The position numbers and the translations under genes were made by a program. A DNA stretch of 64,000 bases from Denitrificimonas halotolerans (GTDB taxonomy: Bacteria; Pseudomonadota; Gammaproteobacteria; Pseudomonadales; Pseudomonadaceae), in assembly GCF_034259425.1 (NCBI RefSeq), contig NZ_JAXIVU010000005.1, positions 88,546 to 152,545 on the forward strand, read 5' to 3'. This document shows, in pieces, positions 1 through 9,316 of this stretch. The notes under the pieces were generated by a model. The model was not told the origin of the DNA, did no database searches, and was given only the letters and a program-made list of their open reading frames with translations. Every line of letters starts with the position of its first letter. Position 1 is the first letter of the stretch.

Positions 1-1
1 T

Positions 2-1009
2 GCGATTCGCCCAACGATGTCTTATGGCGATTTTGGCAACGTAGATATCGTTGTTGAAGCTGTAGTTGAGAACCCGAAAGTGAAGCATGCAGTCTTGGCC
101 GAGGTTGAGGAGCATGTGGGCGAAAATACTATTATTGCTTCAAACACCTCAACAATCTCGATCAACCATTTAGCAAAAGCGCTCAAGCGTCCGGAAAATT
201 TTGTCGGTATGCACTTCTTTAATCCAGTGCATATGATGCCGTTGGTTGAAGTTATTCGTGGTGAGCATTCATCTGATGAAGCTGTTGCAACTACAGTTGC
301 ATACGCACAAAAAATGGGTAAGAACCCTATTGTTGTTAATGACTGCCCTGGTTTCTTAGTCAATCGTGTTTTATTCCCTTATTTTGGTGGTTTTGCCAAA
401 TTGGTCAGTGCAGGCGTTGATTTTGTCCGTATTGACAAGGTGATGGAAAAGTTCGGTTGGCCGATGGGGCCCGCTTACTTGCTCGATGTTGTCGGTATTG
501 ATACTGGTCATCATGGTCGCGATGTTATGGCTGAGGGTTTCCCTGACCGTATGAAAGAAGAGCGTCGTTCAGCCATTGATGCGTTGTATGAGGCGAATCG
601 TTTAGGCCAGAAAAATGGTAAAGGTTTTTATGCTCATGAGACAGATAAGCGTGGTAAGCCGAAGAAAGTTGTTGATGATGCTATTGCGGAAATTTTAGCG
701 CCAATCGTTTACGAACAGCGTGAAGTTACCGACGAAGACATTATTAACTGGATGATGATTCCGTTGTGTATGGAGACAGTACGTTGCTTAGAAGATGGTA
801 TAGTTGAAACAGCGGCAGAAGCAGATATGGGGTTGATTTACGGCATTGGTTTCCCTCTATTCCGTGGCGGCGCGTTACGTTACATCGACAGTATTGGTGT
901 AGCTGAGTTTGTTGCTTTAGCAGACAAGTACTCAGATCTAGGTGCGTTGTATCACCCGACCGAGAAGCTACGTGAAATGGCCAAAAATGGTCAAACCTTT
1001 TTCGGTTAA
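2..1009 (+). CDS. fadB: Fatty acid oxidation complex alpha subunit (C-terminal part, cut by window start)
   Basis: Multifunctional alpha subunit of the aerobic fatty acid beta-oxidation complex. The visible 335 residues are the L-3-hydroxyacyl-CoA dehydrogenase half; the enoyl-CoA hydratase half lies upstream of the window. The reading frame is open from base 2, so the Met at base 17 is internal. Family signatures seen are ASNTSTISI, the HFFNPVHMMPLVEV segment and VNDCPGFLVNRVLFPY, followed by the second dehydrogenase domain. The next gene, fadA, starts 30 bp downstream on the same strand, the usual fadBA operon that forms the alpha2beta2 complex. Identification is firm; only the 5' half is missing. 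Confidence 0.96.
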   Translation, partial: AIRPTMSYGDFGNVDIVVEAVVENPKVKHAVLAEVEEHVGENTIIASNTSTISINHLAKALKRPENFVGMHFFNPVHMMPLVEVIRGEHSSDEAVATTVAYAQKMGKNPIVVNDCPGFLVNRVLFPYFGGFAKLVSAGVDFVRIDKVMEKFGWPMGPAYLLDVVGIDTGHHGRDVMAEGFPDRMKEERRSAIDALYEANRLGQKNGKGFYAHETDKRGKPKKVVDDAIAEILAPIVYEQREVTDEDIINWMMIPLCMETVRCLEDGIVETAAEADMGLIYGIGFPLFRGGALRYIDSIGVAEFVALADKYSDLGALYHPTEKLREMAKNGQTFFG

Positions 1010-1039
1010 TCGTCGACAGATTAGAGCGGGAGTAAAGAA

Positions 1040-2215
1040 ATGAGCTTGAATCCAAGAGATGCAGTAATTGTTGACTTCGGACGCACCCCTATGGGGCGTT
1101 CTAAAGGTGGCATGCACCGCAATACACGCGCTGAGAATATGTCAGCGGAATTAATTAGTGGTTTGCTAAATCGCAATGAAAAAGTAAATCCGACAGAAGT
1201 TGAAGATGTGATTTGGGGATGTGTGAACCAAACCCTAGAGCAGGGTTGGAACATCGCTCGCATGGCATCATTGATGACGCAAATTCCACATACCAGTTCT
1301 GCTCAGACGGTTAGTCGTTTGTGTGGGTCATCCATGAGTGCACTGCATACTGCCGTACAAGCTATCCAAACCGGTAATGGTGATGTATTTGTAGTGGGTG
1401 GTGTTGAACACATGGGGCATGTGGGTATGACGCATGGTTTAGATCCTAACCCGCATATGTCACTTTATGCTTCAAAAGCTGCTGGCATGATGGGGCTGAC
1501 TGCTGAAATGCTAGGTAAAATGCATGGTATCAGCCGTGAGCAGCAAGATGCATTTGGTGAGCGATCGCATCGTTTAGCGCATAAAGCAACTGTTGAGGGG
1601 AAGTTTAAAGACGAAATTATCCCTATGGAAGGTTATGATGCTGATGGTTTTTTGAAGGTGTTTGATTATGATGAAACCATTCGTCCAGAAACAACACTAG
1701 AAAGTTTGTCAGCTTTGCGTCCAGCTTTTAATCCAAAAGGCGGAACTGTAACAGCAGGTACTTCATCGCAGATTACTGATGGTGCATCTTGCATGATTGT
1801 GATGTCTGCACAACGTGCAAAGGATTTAGGTATCGAACCAATGGCTGTAGTGCGCTCTATGGCTGTGGCTGGTGTTGATCCATCTATTATGGGGTACGGC
1901 CCTGTACCTGCAACCCAAAAAGCGTTGAAGCGTGCAGGTATAACTATGGACGATATTGATTTCGTTGAGCTGAACGAAGCCTTTGCTGCCCAAGCTTTAC
2001 CTGTGTTAAAAGACCTGAAACTGCTTGAGCTAATGGAGCAAAAGGTTAACTTGCATGGTGGTGCGATTGCGCTAGGTCATCCATTTGGTTGCTCTGGTGC
2101 ACGTATTTCCGGTACTTTGCTCAATGTCATGAAGCAAAATAGTGGTACCTTAGGTTTGGCTACCATGTGTATTGGTTTAGGTCAGGGTATCTCTACAGTG
2201 TTTGAGCGAGTGTAA
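1040..2215 (+). CDS. fadA: 3-ketoacyl-CoA thiolase (beta-oxidation beta subunit)
   Basis: Catalyses thiolytic cleavage of 3-ketoacyl-CoA to acetyl-CoA and a shortened acyl-CoA, the last step of beta-oxidation, in complex with FadB. The 391-residue length is typical. The acyl-accepting Cys is in SRLCGSS (C95), and the catalytic His (H347, GHPFGCSG) and second Cys (C377, TMCIGLGQG) are present. The start ATG has a GGGAG Shine-Dalgarno about 10 bases upstream. It forms an operon with fadB and ends just before a clear intrinsic terminator. Confidence 0.97.
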   Translation: MSLNPRDAVIVDFGRTPMGRSKGGMHRNTRAENMSAELISGLLNRNEKVNPTEVEDVIWGCVNQTLEQGWNIARMASLMTQIPHTSSAQTVSRLCGSSMSALHTAVQAIQTGNGDVFVVGGVEHMGHVGMTHGLDPNPHMSLYASKAAGMMGLTAEMLGKMHGISREQQDAFGERSHRLAHKATVEGKFKDEIIPMEGYDADGFLKVFDYDETIRPETTLESLSALRPAFNPKGGTVTAGTSSQITDGASCMIVMSAQRAKDLGIEPMAVVRSMAVAGVDPSIMGYGPVPATQKALKRAGITMDDIDFVELNEAFAAQALPVLKDLKLLELMEQKVNLHGGAIALGHPFGCSGARISGTLLNVMKQNSGTLGLATMCIGLGQGISTVFERV

Positions 2216-2236
2216 AAAATACAGCGTCAAATACGA

Positions 2237-2264
2237 AAACCGAGGCCTTGTGCCTCGGTTTTTT
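2237..2264 (+). terminator. Rho-independent terminator of fadBA
   Basis: A 10-bp perfect stem (AAACCGAGGC / GCCTCGGTTT) with a 5-base loop is followed by a run of T residues, 21 bp after the fadA stop codon. It closes the fadBA operon. Confidence 0.92.
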
Positions 2265-2283
2265 ATTGGAGGAAGGTGAGAAT

Positions 2284-2520
2284 ATGAGTTTGAAAACAGG
2301 TATTTATCAACATTATAAAGGGTCGCAATATCGTGTAATAGGTATAGCCAAGCATTCCGAGACCGAAGAAGAGTTGGTGGTTTATCAAACGATGTATGGT
2401 GATTTTGATCTTTGGGTGAGGCCGTTATCTATGTTTATAGAAAGTGTTGGGGTTGAGGGTGTACAGCGACCGCGCTTTGCCTTGTTACAAGAAGAAAAAC
2501 AGCCGTTTAATGCACCTTAA
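2284..2520 (+). CDS. DUF1653 family small protein
   Basis: A 78-residue soluble protein of the DUF1653 family (pattern GxYxHYKGxxYxVIGxAxHSETxE...VYxxxYG...WVRPxxMF), whose function is unknown. It starts at the ATG preceded by GGAGGAAGGTGAG, an excellent Shine-Dalgarno. A longer in-frame start at 2248 would lie inside the fadA terminator hairpin and is not credible. It lies between fadBA and topA on the same strand and is probably transcribed alone or by readthrough. Confidence 0.85.
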   Translation: MSLKTGIYQHYKGSQYRVIGIAKHSETEEELVVYQTMYGDFDLWVRPLSMFIESVGVEGVQRPRFALLQEEKQPFNAP

Positions 2521-2545
2521 AACAATAAAGACTTTGGTCAAAAAC

Positions 2546-2575
2546 TTGACCTAGGTAGCTTTCAACCTATATATA
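2546..2575 (+). promoter_or_regulatory. Candidate sigma70 promoter for topA
   Basis: TTGACC at 2546-2551 and a TATATA run at 2568-2575 are separated by 16-18 bp, about 95 bp upstream of topA. This is a motif match only. Confidence 0.5.
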
Positions 2576-2668
2576 GCGTCACAGAGACGTAAGAAATTAC
2601 AATTTTCACGTGATATTCAGTGCTAGTACAGACTTATCACTTTATTTACTCCAGGAATATTCTGAGCA

Positions 2669-5275
2669 ATGAGCAAATCGCTGGTTATCGTAGAGTCCCC
2701 TGCTAAGGCGAAGACAATCAATAAGTACTTAGGTAAGGAGTACGTGGTCAAGTCCAGTGTGGGTCATATTCGTGATTTACCGACAAGCGGCTCAGCCTCT
2801 GGTAAAGCACCAGCTAAGCGTGGCAAGGCTGCTGATACTGCGGATTTAACACCGCAGCAAAAGGCTATGCGCCAATTGGTCAGTCGTATGGGAATTGATC
2901 CTGAGAATGACTGGCAAGCACGTTACGAGATTTTACCTGGAAAAGAAAAAGTCGTTGAAGAGCTGCAACGATTAGCCAAAGATGCCGATACGATCTATCT
3001 GGCAACGGACTTGGACCGTGAGGGGGAGGCCATTGCTTGGCATTTACGAGAAGCTATTGGTGGCGATGATTCGCGCTTTAAGCGGGTCGTATTTAACGAG
3101 ATTACTAAAAAAGCCATTCAAGAGGCTTTTGCTGAGCCTGGTGACTTGGACTTAGACCAGGTTAACGCTCAGCAGGCGCGTCGTTTTTTAGATCGTGTAG
3201 TGGGTTTTATGGTGTCACCACTGCTGTGGAAAAAAGTTGCACGTGGGTTATCTGCTGGGCGTGTACAGTCGGTTGCTGTGAAGCTGGTGGTTGAGCGTGA
3301 AAAAGAAATTCGCGCCTTTATTCCAGAAGAGTTTTGGCAAGTTCATGCGGATTTAAATAATGCTGATAAACTCAAAACACGCTTTGAAGTGGTTCGTGAA
3401 GATGGCAAAGCATTCCGTCCCGTTAATAAAGCACAAACCGATGCTGCGCTTGCTGTACTGAATAAGGCTGTTTACAGTGTTGTTAAACGTGAAGATAAGC
3501 CAACCAGTAGTCGACCTTCTGCACCTTATATCACTTCAACTTTGCAGCAAGCAGCCAGTACGCGTTTAGGCTTTGGTGTAAAGAAAACGATGATGTTAGC
3601 GCAGCGCTTATATGAAGCAGGCTACATTACCTATATGCGTACTGACTCTACTAATATTTCTACTGATGCAATTGATATGGTGCGCAATTTTATTGATCAG
3701 GAGTTCGGCGCCCAATATTTACCAGCAAAGCCAAATTTTTACAGCAGTAAACAAGGCGCACAAGAAGCCCACGAAGCGATCCGTCCTTCTGATGTGCATA
3801 TGCAAACTTCGATGCTAAAAGGTATGGAACGCGATGCTGAGCGTCTGTATGAATTAATTTGGCGCCAATTTGTTGCCTGTCAAATGCCTGCTGCTGAATA
3901 TATATCGACCAATTTGACGGTGGAGGCGGCGCAGTTTGATTTACGTGCTCGCGGTCGAATTTTAAAGTTTGATGGTTATACCCGTGTCCAGCCAGCTCAG
4001 GGTAAAGCAGCTGAAGATGCAGTTTTGCCGGACTTGAAAAAGGGTGATGTATTAGATCTATTCAAGTTGGATCCTTCGCAGCATTTTACTAAGCCACCAG
4101 CACGTTACAGTGAGGCGAGCTTGGTAAAAGAGTTAGAAAAGCAGGGGATTGGTCGTCCGTCAACCTATGCTGCTATTATTTCTACGATTCAAGATCGCGG
4201 TTATGTAAAATTACAAAATCGTCGTTTTTATGCGGAAAAGATGGGTGACATTGTCACGGAGCGATTAGGCGAAAGCTTTGCTAATCTGATGGACTATAAT
4301 TTTACCGCTCAGATGGAAGAACGTTTAGATGATGTTGCTCATGGTAATTTGCAGTGGAAGCAATTGCTTAATGAGTTTTATCAGGACTTCCATAAAAAAT
4401 TGGAATTGGCGAGCTCGGCCGAGGGAGGAATGCGCGCTAATACGCCGACCCTGACTGATATACCTTGTCAAGAGTGTGGCCGTCCAATGACGATTCGTAC
4501 TGCGTCTACGGGGGTGTTTTTAGGATGTTCAGGTTATGCGTTACCACCGAAAGAGCGCTGTAAGTCTACTGTTAACTTAGTTCCCGGTGATGAGATCGCT
4601 GCAGATGATGAGGGAGAGTCCGAGTCCTTAGTACTGCGTAATAAGCGTCGTTGTCCAGTGTGTGATACTGCAATGGATGCCTATTTGATTGATGAGAAGC
4701 GTAAGTTGCATGTCTGTGGTAATAACCCCGACTGTGAAGGCTTTGAGGTTGAGCAGGGGCAGTTTCGTATTAAAGGTTATGAAGGACCAACTTTAGAATG
4801 CGATAAATGTGGCAGTGAGATGCAGCTTAAGACCGGCCGTTTTGGTAAGTACTTCGGTTGCACCAATAGCGAGTGTAAAAATACGCGTAAGCTGCTGCGC
4901 AGTGGTGAAGCTGCACCACCAAAAATGGACCCAGTACCCATGCCGGAGCTCAAATGTGTGAATGTAGATGATACCTATGTCTTACGTGACGGTGCGTCTG
5001 GTATGTTTTTAGCCGCGAGCCAATTTCCTAAAAAGCGTGAGACTCGCGCACCACTTGTATTGGAAATCATTCCGCACAAAGATGAAATTGACCCTAAGCA
5101 TCATTATTTAATGAGTGCGCCTACCCATGATCCAGATGGTGTGCCTACGGTGATTCGCTATAGTCGTAAAAATAAAGAGCAGTATGTGCAGTCAGAAGTG
5201 GAAGGTAAGCCGACAGGTTGGAAAGCTTTTTATGTGGGTAAAAAGTGGGAAGTAGAAGATAAGCGGAAAAAGTAA
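2669..5275 (+). CDS. topA: DNA topoisomerase I (omega protein)
   Basis: Type IA topoisomerase that relaxes negative supercoils by single-strand passage through a 5'-phosphotyrosine intermediate. The 868 residues begin with a Toprim domain (VIVESPAKAKTI near residue 6, ATDLDREGEAIAWH near 112-125). The catalytic Tyr is Y322 in YITYMRTDSTN. Three C-terminal four-Cys zinc modules follow (CQECG...C, CPVCD...CGNNPDC, CDKCG...CTNSEC). The ATG is preceded by CCAGGAA. It is followed by an intrinsic terminator. Complete and ordinary for the family. Confidence 0.98.
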   Translation: MSKSLVIVESPAKAKTINKYLGKEYVVKSSVGHIRDLPTSGSASGKAPAKRGKAADTADLTPQQKAMRQLVSRMGIDPENDWQARYEILPGKEKVVEELQRLAKDADTIYLATDLDREGEAIAWHLREAIGGDDSRFKRVVFNEITKKAIQEAFAEPGDLDLDQVNAQQARRFLDRVVGFMVSPLLWKKVARGLSAGRVQSVAVKLVVEREKEIRAFIPEEFWQVHADLNNADKLKTRFEVVREDGKAFRPVNKAQTDAALAVLNKAVYSVVKREDKPTSSRPSAPYITSTLQQAASTRLGFGVKKTMMLAQRLYEAGYITYMRTDSTNISTDAIDMVRNFIDQEFGAQYLPAKPNFYSSKQGAQEAHEAIRPSDVHMQTSMLKGMERDAERLYELIWRQFVACQMPAAEYISTNLTVEAAQFDLRARGRILKFDGYTRVQPAQGKAAEDAVLPDLKKGDVLDLFKLDPSQHFTKPPARYSEASLVKELEKQGIGRPSTYAAIISTIQDRGYVKLQNRRFYAEKMGDIVTERLGESFANLMDYNFTAQMEERLDDVAHGNLQWKQLLNEFYQDFHKKLELASSAEGGMRANTPTLTDIPCQECGRPMTIRTASTGVFLGCSGYALPPKERCKSTVNLVPGDEIAADDEGESESLVLRNKRRCPVCDTAMDAYLIDEKRKLHVCGNNPDCEGFEVEQGQFRIKGYEGPTLECDKCGSEMQLKTGRFGKYFGCTNSECKNTRKLLRSGEAAPPKMDPVPMPELKCVNVDDTYVLRDGASGMFLAASQFPKKRETRAPLVLEIIPHKDEIDPKHHYLMSAPTHDPDGVPTVIRYSRKNKEQYVQSEVEGKPTGWKAFYVGKKWEVEDKRKK

Positions 5276-5294
5276 TCCGCTGTTGATGTTGAAG

Positions 5295-5328
5295 TGCAGG
5301 GCAAGTAATGGCCCTGCATTGTTTTATT
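5295..5328 (+). terminator. Terminator after topA
   Basis: An 8-bp stem TGCAGGGC / GCCCTGCA with an 8-base loop is followed by TTGTTTTATTT, 20 bp after the topA stop. Confidence 0.8.
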
Positions 5329-5350
5329 TATTCTTAGTTAAGAGTTTTTT

Positions 5351-5599
5351 ATGTCTAGTGCACTTTTAGAAATTGTAGAGTTACCCGACGGTAGAATTGT
5401 TTTGCGTCGATCTGAAGAAGATACAGCTTTAGTGACCTTGACGTTTTCCAGTGAGGCTAAAGGCTTTTTAAAGGCGAGCTATATTGATATTGCGAAAGAA
5501 ATGTTTCATGCAGGTTTGTTAGCAGCGGGACATTTAGCCGAAGAAGAAGCCAGCAATGATCTTGATGAAAATGATCCAGCAGGGCATACCTTGCATTAA
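5351..5599 (+). CDS. Conserved hypothetical protein, 82 aa
   Basis: Small acidic soluble protein of unknown function. The N-terminal 50 residues look like a compact mixed beta/alpha fold (ALLEIVELPDGRIVLRR, then LVTLTFSSEAK); the C-terminus is Asp/Glu-rich. No signal peptide or membrane segment is seen. Its position just after topA recalls a small conserved gene beside topA in Pseudomonas, which supports it being real. It lies 8 bp upstream of the pseudouridine synthase gene and is probably co-transcribed with it. The Shine-Dalgarno is weak. Confidence 0.7.
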   Translation: MSSALLEIVELPDGRIVLRRSEEDTALVTLTFSSEAKGFLKASYIDIAKEMFHAGLLAAGHLAEEEASNDLDENDPAGHTLH

Positions 5600-5607
5600 T
5601 TGACTCT

Positions 5608-6489
5608 ATGAGCAGAATGACTTTAATTGGCGCGAGTATGGTGCGCCTACCAGCTGAACCATACAGTTTCCTGATTGATTTTCTGTGTGTACGCTTTCCC
5701 TCCATAAGCCGAGAGATTTGGCTTGAACGTATGCGTAATGGCAAGGTGTTAGATGTTCAGCAACGTGCCTTGACAGTGGATGAGCCTTATCAATCAGGTG
5801 CCTTGGTTTATTATTTTCGTGAAGTGCTCAACGAGCCTATAGTGCCTTTCAAGGAAGTGATTCTTTACCAGGATGAGCACTTGATAGCGGTGGATAAACC
5901 GCATTTCTTAGCCACTTTGCCTGCGGGGCGCTACGTCGAGCAAACGGTATTGCGCCGCTTGATGCGCCGTTTTAACAATCCAGATATTGCTCCTATCCAT
6001 CGTTTGGACCGTTTAACTGCAGGGGTGTTACTTTTCTCGCTCAATCCATCGAGTCGGAATGCTTATCAGGCATTATTTCGTCAGCGTAAAGTTTTTAAAT
6101 GTTATGAAGCGCTCGCACCGGCCCTGCCGAGGCTGGATTGGCCTTATCGCCACCGCAGTCGTTTAGAAAGTGCTGAGCAGTTTTTTCGTACGCAGGAAGT
6201 AGCTGGTGTTCCCAACAGTGATACTGTGATTGAAGTGAGTGAGCGGGCTGGCGATCTATGGCGTTACCGCTTATATCCCGTTACGGGCCGTAAGCACCAA
6301 TTGCGAGTGCACATGGCGACTTTAGGGGCACCTATTGTCAATGACCCGCTGTATCCTCAGGTGAGAGATATTGAAGCACAAGCAGATTATCAGCAACCGT
6401 TAAAACTTTTAGCCAAGCAAATCAGTTTTGTCGATCCTTTGACAGGGGTTTTACGTAGCTTTAAGAGTCATCAGCGCTTAACCCTGTGA
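5608..6489 (+). CDS. RluA-family RNA pseudouridine synthase
   Basis: Isomerises uridine to pseudouridine in rRNA or tRNA; the exact target cannot be read from the sequence. The 293-residue protein carries the RluA signature PIHRLDRLTAGVLLFS with the catalytic Asp, followed by the GRKHQLRVHMATLGAPIVND motif. There is no clear S4 domain, although residues 25-70 have an S4-like position. The annotated ATG has no good Shine-Dalgarno; ATG at 5617 or 5638 are possible alternatives. It follows the 82-aa gene closely. Confidence 0.88.
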   Translation: MSRMTLIGASMVRLPAEPYSFLIDFLCVRFPSISREIWLERMRNGKVLDVQQRALTVDEPYQSGALVYYFREVLNEPIVPFKEVILYQDEHLIAVDKPHFLATLPAGRYVEQTVLRRLMRRFNNPDIAPIHRLDRLTAGVLLFSLNPSSRNAYQALFRQRKVFKCYEALAPALPRLDWPYRHRSRLESAEQFFRTQEVAGVPNSDTVIEVSERAGDLWRYRLYPVTGRKHQLRVHMATLGAPIVNDPLYPQVRDIEAQADYQQPLKLLAKQISFVDPLTGVLRSFKSHQRLTL

Positions 6490-6505
6490 TTTGCTTAATA
6501 AAAAC

Positions 6506-6534
6506 TAGCCAAGGTGCTGTGAAGTCGTTATAAT
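6506..6534 (+). promoter_or_regulatory. Candidate promoter of the deaD helicase gene
   Basis: A perfect TATAAT at 6529-6534 with a 4/6 -35 match (TAGCCA, 6506-6511) at 17-bp spacing. Transcription from here would give a leader of about 210 nt before deaD. Confidence 0.6.
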
Positions 6535-6540
6535 ATGCGC

Positions 6541-6751
6541 CGGCCAGATTGGCTCCCGTTAAGGTTACTGCAATACCCCGAAGCACTGCTTCGACTGCTT
6601 GTCCCATAGTGGACTATCCTAGACGTTTTTTATCTAATACAGCGTTCTCGCAAATACTCGCAAACAGGCTGCCAAAAAGGGCGACCACTACGGTCTTTCA
6701 CATGGCGTGTGCAGCTTTCATGGGTCTTTGCGGATGCACATGAGGCATACA
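6541..6751 (+). other. Long 5' leader of deaD
   Basis: About 210 nt between the TATAAT promoter and the deaD start. It holds a small CGAAGCA/TGCTTCG hairpin near 6579 and several T-rich patches. Long structured leaders are known for cold-shock helicase genes, so a post-transcriptional role is plausible but is inference. No convincing peptide is encoded. Confidence 0.4.
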
Positions 6752-8425
6752 ATGACCCAAGAAACTAGCAGTTTTGCCGATCTCGGCATCCTTCCATCTA
6801 TTTTAAATGCAATTACCGCAGCAGGTTATGAAGAGCCTTCTCCGATTCAGATTCAGTCGATCCCGCTCATTTTGGCAGGTCACGATATGATCGGCCAAGC
6901 GCAAACCGGTACCGGTAAAACAGCAGCTTTTGCATTGCCTATTTTGACGCGTATTGATCCTGCTCGACGTGAACCACAGGTTTTGGTTTTAGCACCAACC
7001 CGTGAGTTAGCGCTGCAAGTAGCCACTGCCTTTGAAACCTTCTCGGCTCAAATGCCCGGCGTTAAAGTTGTTGCGATTTATGGTGGTGCTCCAATGGGGC
7101 CACAGCTGAAAGCGATTCGTCAGGGTGCGCAAGTGATTGTTGCTACCCCAGGCCGTTTAGTCGACCATTTGAGCCGTAACGGTGGTCTGCTTTCAACCAT
7201 TAAATACTTAGTGCTCGATGAGGCCGATGAGATGTTAAAACTCGGCTTTATGGATGACTTAGAGATTATTTTTAATGCGATGCCTGATGAGCGTCAAACA
7301 GTACTGTTTTCAGCGACTTTGCCAGCCTCCATTCGCGGTATTGCAGAAAAGCACTTACGTCAGCCGAAGCAAGTTAAAATTGCGAGCAAAACACAAACAG
7401 TGGCACGTATTGATCAGGCGCACCTAATGGTGCATGCAGATCAAAAAGTGAATGCTGTATTACGATTGCTAGAAGTTGAAGACTTTGATGCAATGATCGG
7501 TTTCGTGCGTACTAAACAAGCAACTTTAGATATGGCTTCAGCGCTGGAGGCTAAGGGTTACAAGGTTGCTGCATTGAATGGTGATATTGCACAAAACCAG
7601 CGTGAGCGTGTAATTGAGTCTTTAAAAGATGGTCGTTTAAATATTGTGATTGCAACGGACGTGGCTGCCCGTGGGCTTGACGTGCCACGTATTACTCATG
7701 TGTTCAATATTGATATGCCTTATGACCCTGAGTCTTATGTGCACCGTATTGGTCGTACAGGTCGTGCGGGGCGTGATGGTCGTGCTTTATTGTTAGTGAC
7801 ACCACGTGAACGCCGCATGTTGCAAGTGATTGAGCGCGTTACGGGGCAGAAAGTAGCAGAAGTATCTTTGCCTGATGCTAAAAATATTCTACAAGCGCGT
7901 ATTCGTCGCTTAACGCAAGATTTAACCCCGCGTGTTAAAGATAAAGCACAGCAAAATCCAGAGTTATTGGCACACTTGATGACTGCGTTGAACTGCAGTG
8001 CGGAAGATTTAGCTTTAGCTTTATTGGCTAAAGCCACCGAGGGCCAGGCTTTTACTTTGGATGGCGTGGAGCGTGAGCAGCCGGTTATTATTCCACGTGG
8101 TCGTGGTAGTGAAGATCGTGGTTCGCGAGCTGGCCGTGATGGTGGTGAGCGCCGTGAGCGCCGAGCACCTTTAGCCTTGAGCGAAGGAAAAGTACGCTGC
8201 CGCACTGCTTTAGGTAATCGAGATGGTGTTGCGGCTCGCAACTTGCTAGGTGCGATTCTTAATGAAGGTGGCTTAAATCGTGATGCCATTGGTCGTATTC
8301 AGATTCGTGAAACTTTCAGTTTAGTTGAATTGCCGGAAGAAGGTCTTGAGCGCTTGTTATCTAAGTTAAAAGACACGCGAGTTGTTGGTAAGCCATTGAA
8401 GCTGCGCCGCTATCGTGAAGATTAA
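6752..8425 (+). CDS. deaD: DEAD-box ATP-dependent RNA helicase (DeaD/CsdA type)
   Basis: Unwinds RNA in ribosome assembly and cold adaptation. The 557 residues contain AQTGTGKTAAF (Walker A), PTRELALQ, the DEAD box in VLDEADEML, SAT, the C-terminal helicase motif HRIGRTGRAGR, then a basic Arg/Gly-rich linker and a DbpA-type RNA-binding domain (KVRCRTALGNRDGVAARNLLG). The ATG at 6752 is chosen because GAGG lies 6 nt upstream; an upstream in-frame ATG at 6707 lacks a Shine-Dalgarno and would add unconserved residues. Ends before a strong terminator. Confidence 0.95.
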   Translation: MTQETSSFADLGILPSILNAITAAGYEEPSPIQIQSIPLILAGHDMIGQAQTGTGKTAAFALPILTRIDPARREPQVLVLAPTRELALQVATAFETFSAQMPGVKVVAIYGGAPMGPQLKAIRQGAQVIVATPGRLVDHLSRNGGLLSTIKYLVLDEADEMLKLGFMDDLEIIFNAMPDERQTVLFSATLPASIRGIAEKHLRQPKQVKIASKTQTVARIDQAHLMVHADQKVNAVLRLLEVEDFDAMIGFVRTKQATLDMASALEAKGYKVAALNGDIAQNQRERVIESLKDGRLNIVIATDVAARGLDVPRITHVFNIDMPYDPESYVHRIGRTGRAGRDGRALLLVTPRERRMLQVIERVTGQKVAEVSLPDAKNILQARIRRLTQDLTPRVKDKAQQNPELLAHLMTALNCSAEDLALALLAKATEGQAFTLDGVEREQPVIIPRGRGSEDRGSRAGRDGGERRERRAPLALSEGKVRCRTALGNRDGVAARNLLGAILNEGGLNRDAIGRIQIRETFSLVELPEEGLERLLSKLKDTRVVGKPLKLRRYRED

Positions 8426-8469
8426 ATGATTTGGCTGAGCCTTTAATTTGAGGCCGCCATCGTTTATAA

Positions 8470-8505
8470 AAGCCGATTCAACCTTTAAGTTGAATCGGCT
8501 TTTTT
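8470..8505 (+). terminator. Terminator after deaD
   Basis: A 13-bp perfect stem (8470-8482 with 8489-8501) around CTTTAA, followed by T residues. Confidence 0.93.
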
Positions 8506-8533
8506 GTTGTTTAATTGGTTTTTAGGTGTCTAA

Positions 8534-9316
8534 ATGAGCTTGCATATTTGTATTTTGGAGGCGGATGATTTACATCCATCTTTAGAACCTCGTTTTATCA
8601 GTTTTGGTGAGATGTTTAAGCGATTGTTTTATCGGCAAACACAAGCGGTTGAATTTCAGGTATTTAATGTTGTGCGTGGTGAGTACCCTAAGCTCGGACA
8701 GCATTTCGATGCATACTTAGTCACAGGCAGTAAGGCGGACTCTTTTTCTGATGAGGCATGGGTTGTTCGATTACGTGACTACCTCAGGGGCAGCTACCTT
8801 CGCGGTGATGTTTTGTTGGGCGTGTGTTTTGGTCATCAAATTTTGGCCTTGGCTTTGGGAGGGGTAGCGGAGCGTTCGGATAGAGGGTGGGGTATTGGTG
8901 TGCATCGCTATCAAGTTGAATATAAGCCGCAGTGGTTGCCAGACGAGGTGGATGAGTTTCAGTTGCTTATAAGCCATCGTGATCAGGTTACCGTTTTACC
9001 TAAAAATGCCCGCTTATTGGCTCGCAGTGATTTTTGTGCAAACGCAGCTTATGTGATCGGTGAGCAGGTTTTGTGTTTTCAAGGTCATCCTGAGTTTACA
9101 CATGACTTCGCTCGGGGCTTGATGCATTTGCGCCAGTCTGTTTATTGTCCAGAAGTCTATCAGGCTGCTTGTCATAGTTTAGCTTGTGAGCATGATGGCT
9201 CTTCCGTAGCGCGGTGGATGTTGGCTTTTGTTAAAGCAGCGAAACAGTCCCGTACAAAAATAAGCGATCATCGCTCTTCGAGTGCGCGGAATAAAGAGTC
9301 TGCATGTACAGCTTAA
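8534..9316 (+). CDS. Class I glutamine amidotransferase domain protein
   Basis: Stand-alone type 1 GATase of 260 residues, similar in fold to the GMP-synthase amidotransferase domain. The nucleophile elbow GVCFGHQILALALGG carries the Cys, and the His-Glu pair is in FQGHPEFTHDFA. Such proteins are usually annotated as amidotransferases of uncertain substrate, and nothing here specifies it. The Shine-Dalgarno AGGTG precedes the ATG. The C-terminal tail (Ser/Arg/Lys-rich) overlaps the start of rmuC by 13 bp, which implies translational coupling. Confidence 0.85.
   Translation: MSLHICILEADDLHPSLEPRFISFGEMFKRLFYRQTQAVEFQVFNVVRGEYPKLGQHFDAYLVTGSKADSFSDEAWVVRLRDYLRGSYLRGDVLLGVCFGHQILALALGGVAERSDRGWGIGVHRYQVEYKPQWLPDEVDEFQLLISHRDQVTVLPKNARLLARSDFCANAAYVIGEQVLCFQGHPEFTHDFARGLMHLRQSVYCPEVYQAACHSLACEHDGSSVARWMLAFVKAAKQSRTKISDHRSSSARNKESACTA

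Noticed and set aside
6549..6743. 64-codon frame in the deaD leader
   Set aside because: Only a TTG start, no Shine-Dalgarno, runs into deaD in another frame; more likely untranslated leader.
7735..8289. 184-codon minus-strand frame within deaD
   Set aside because: Arg/Ser/Pro-rich shadow of the helicase C-terminus; no support as a gene.
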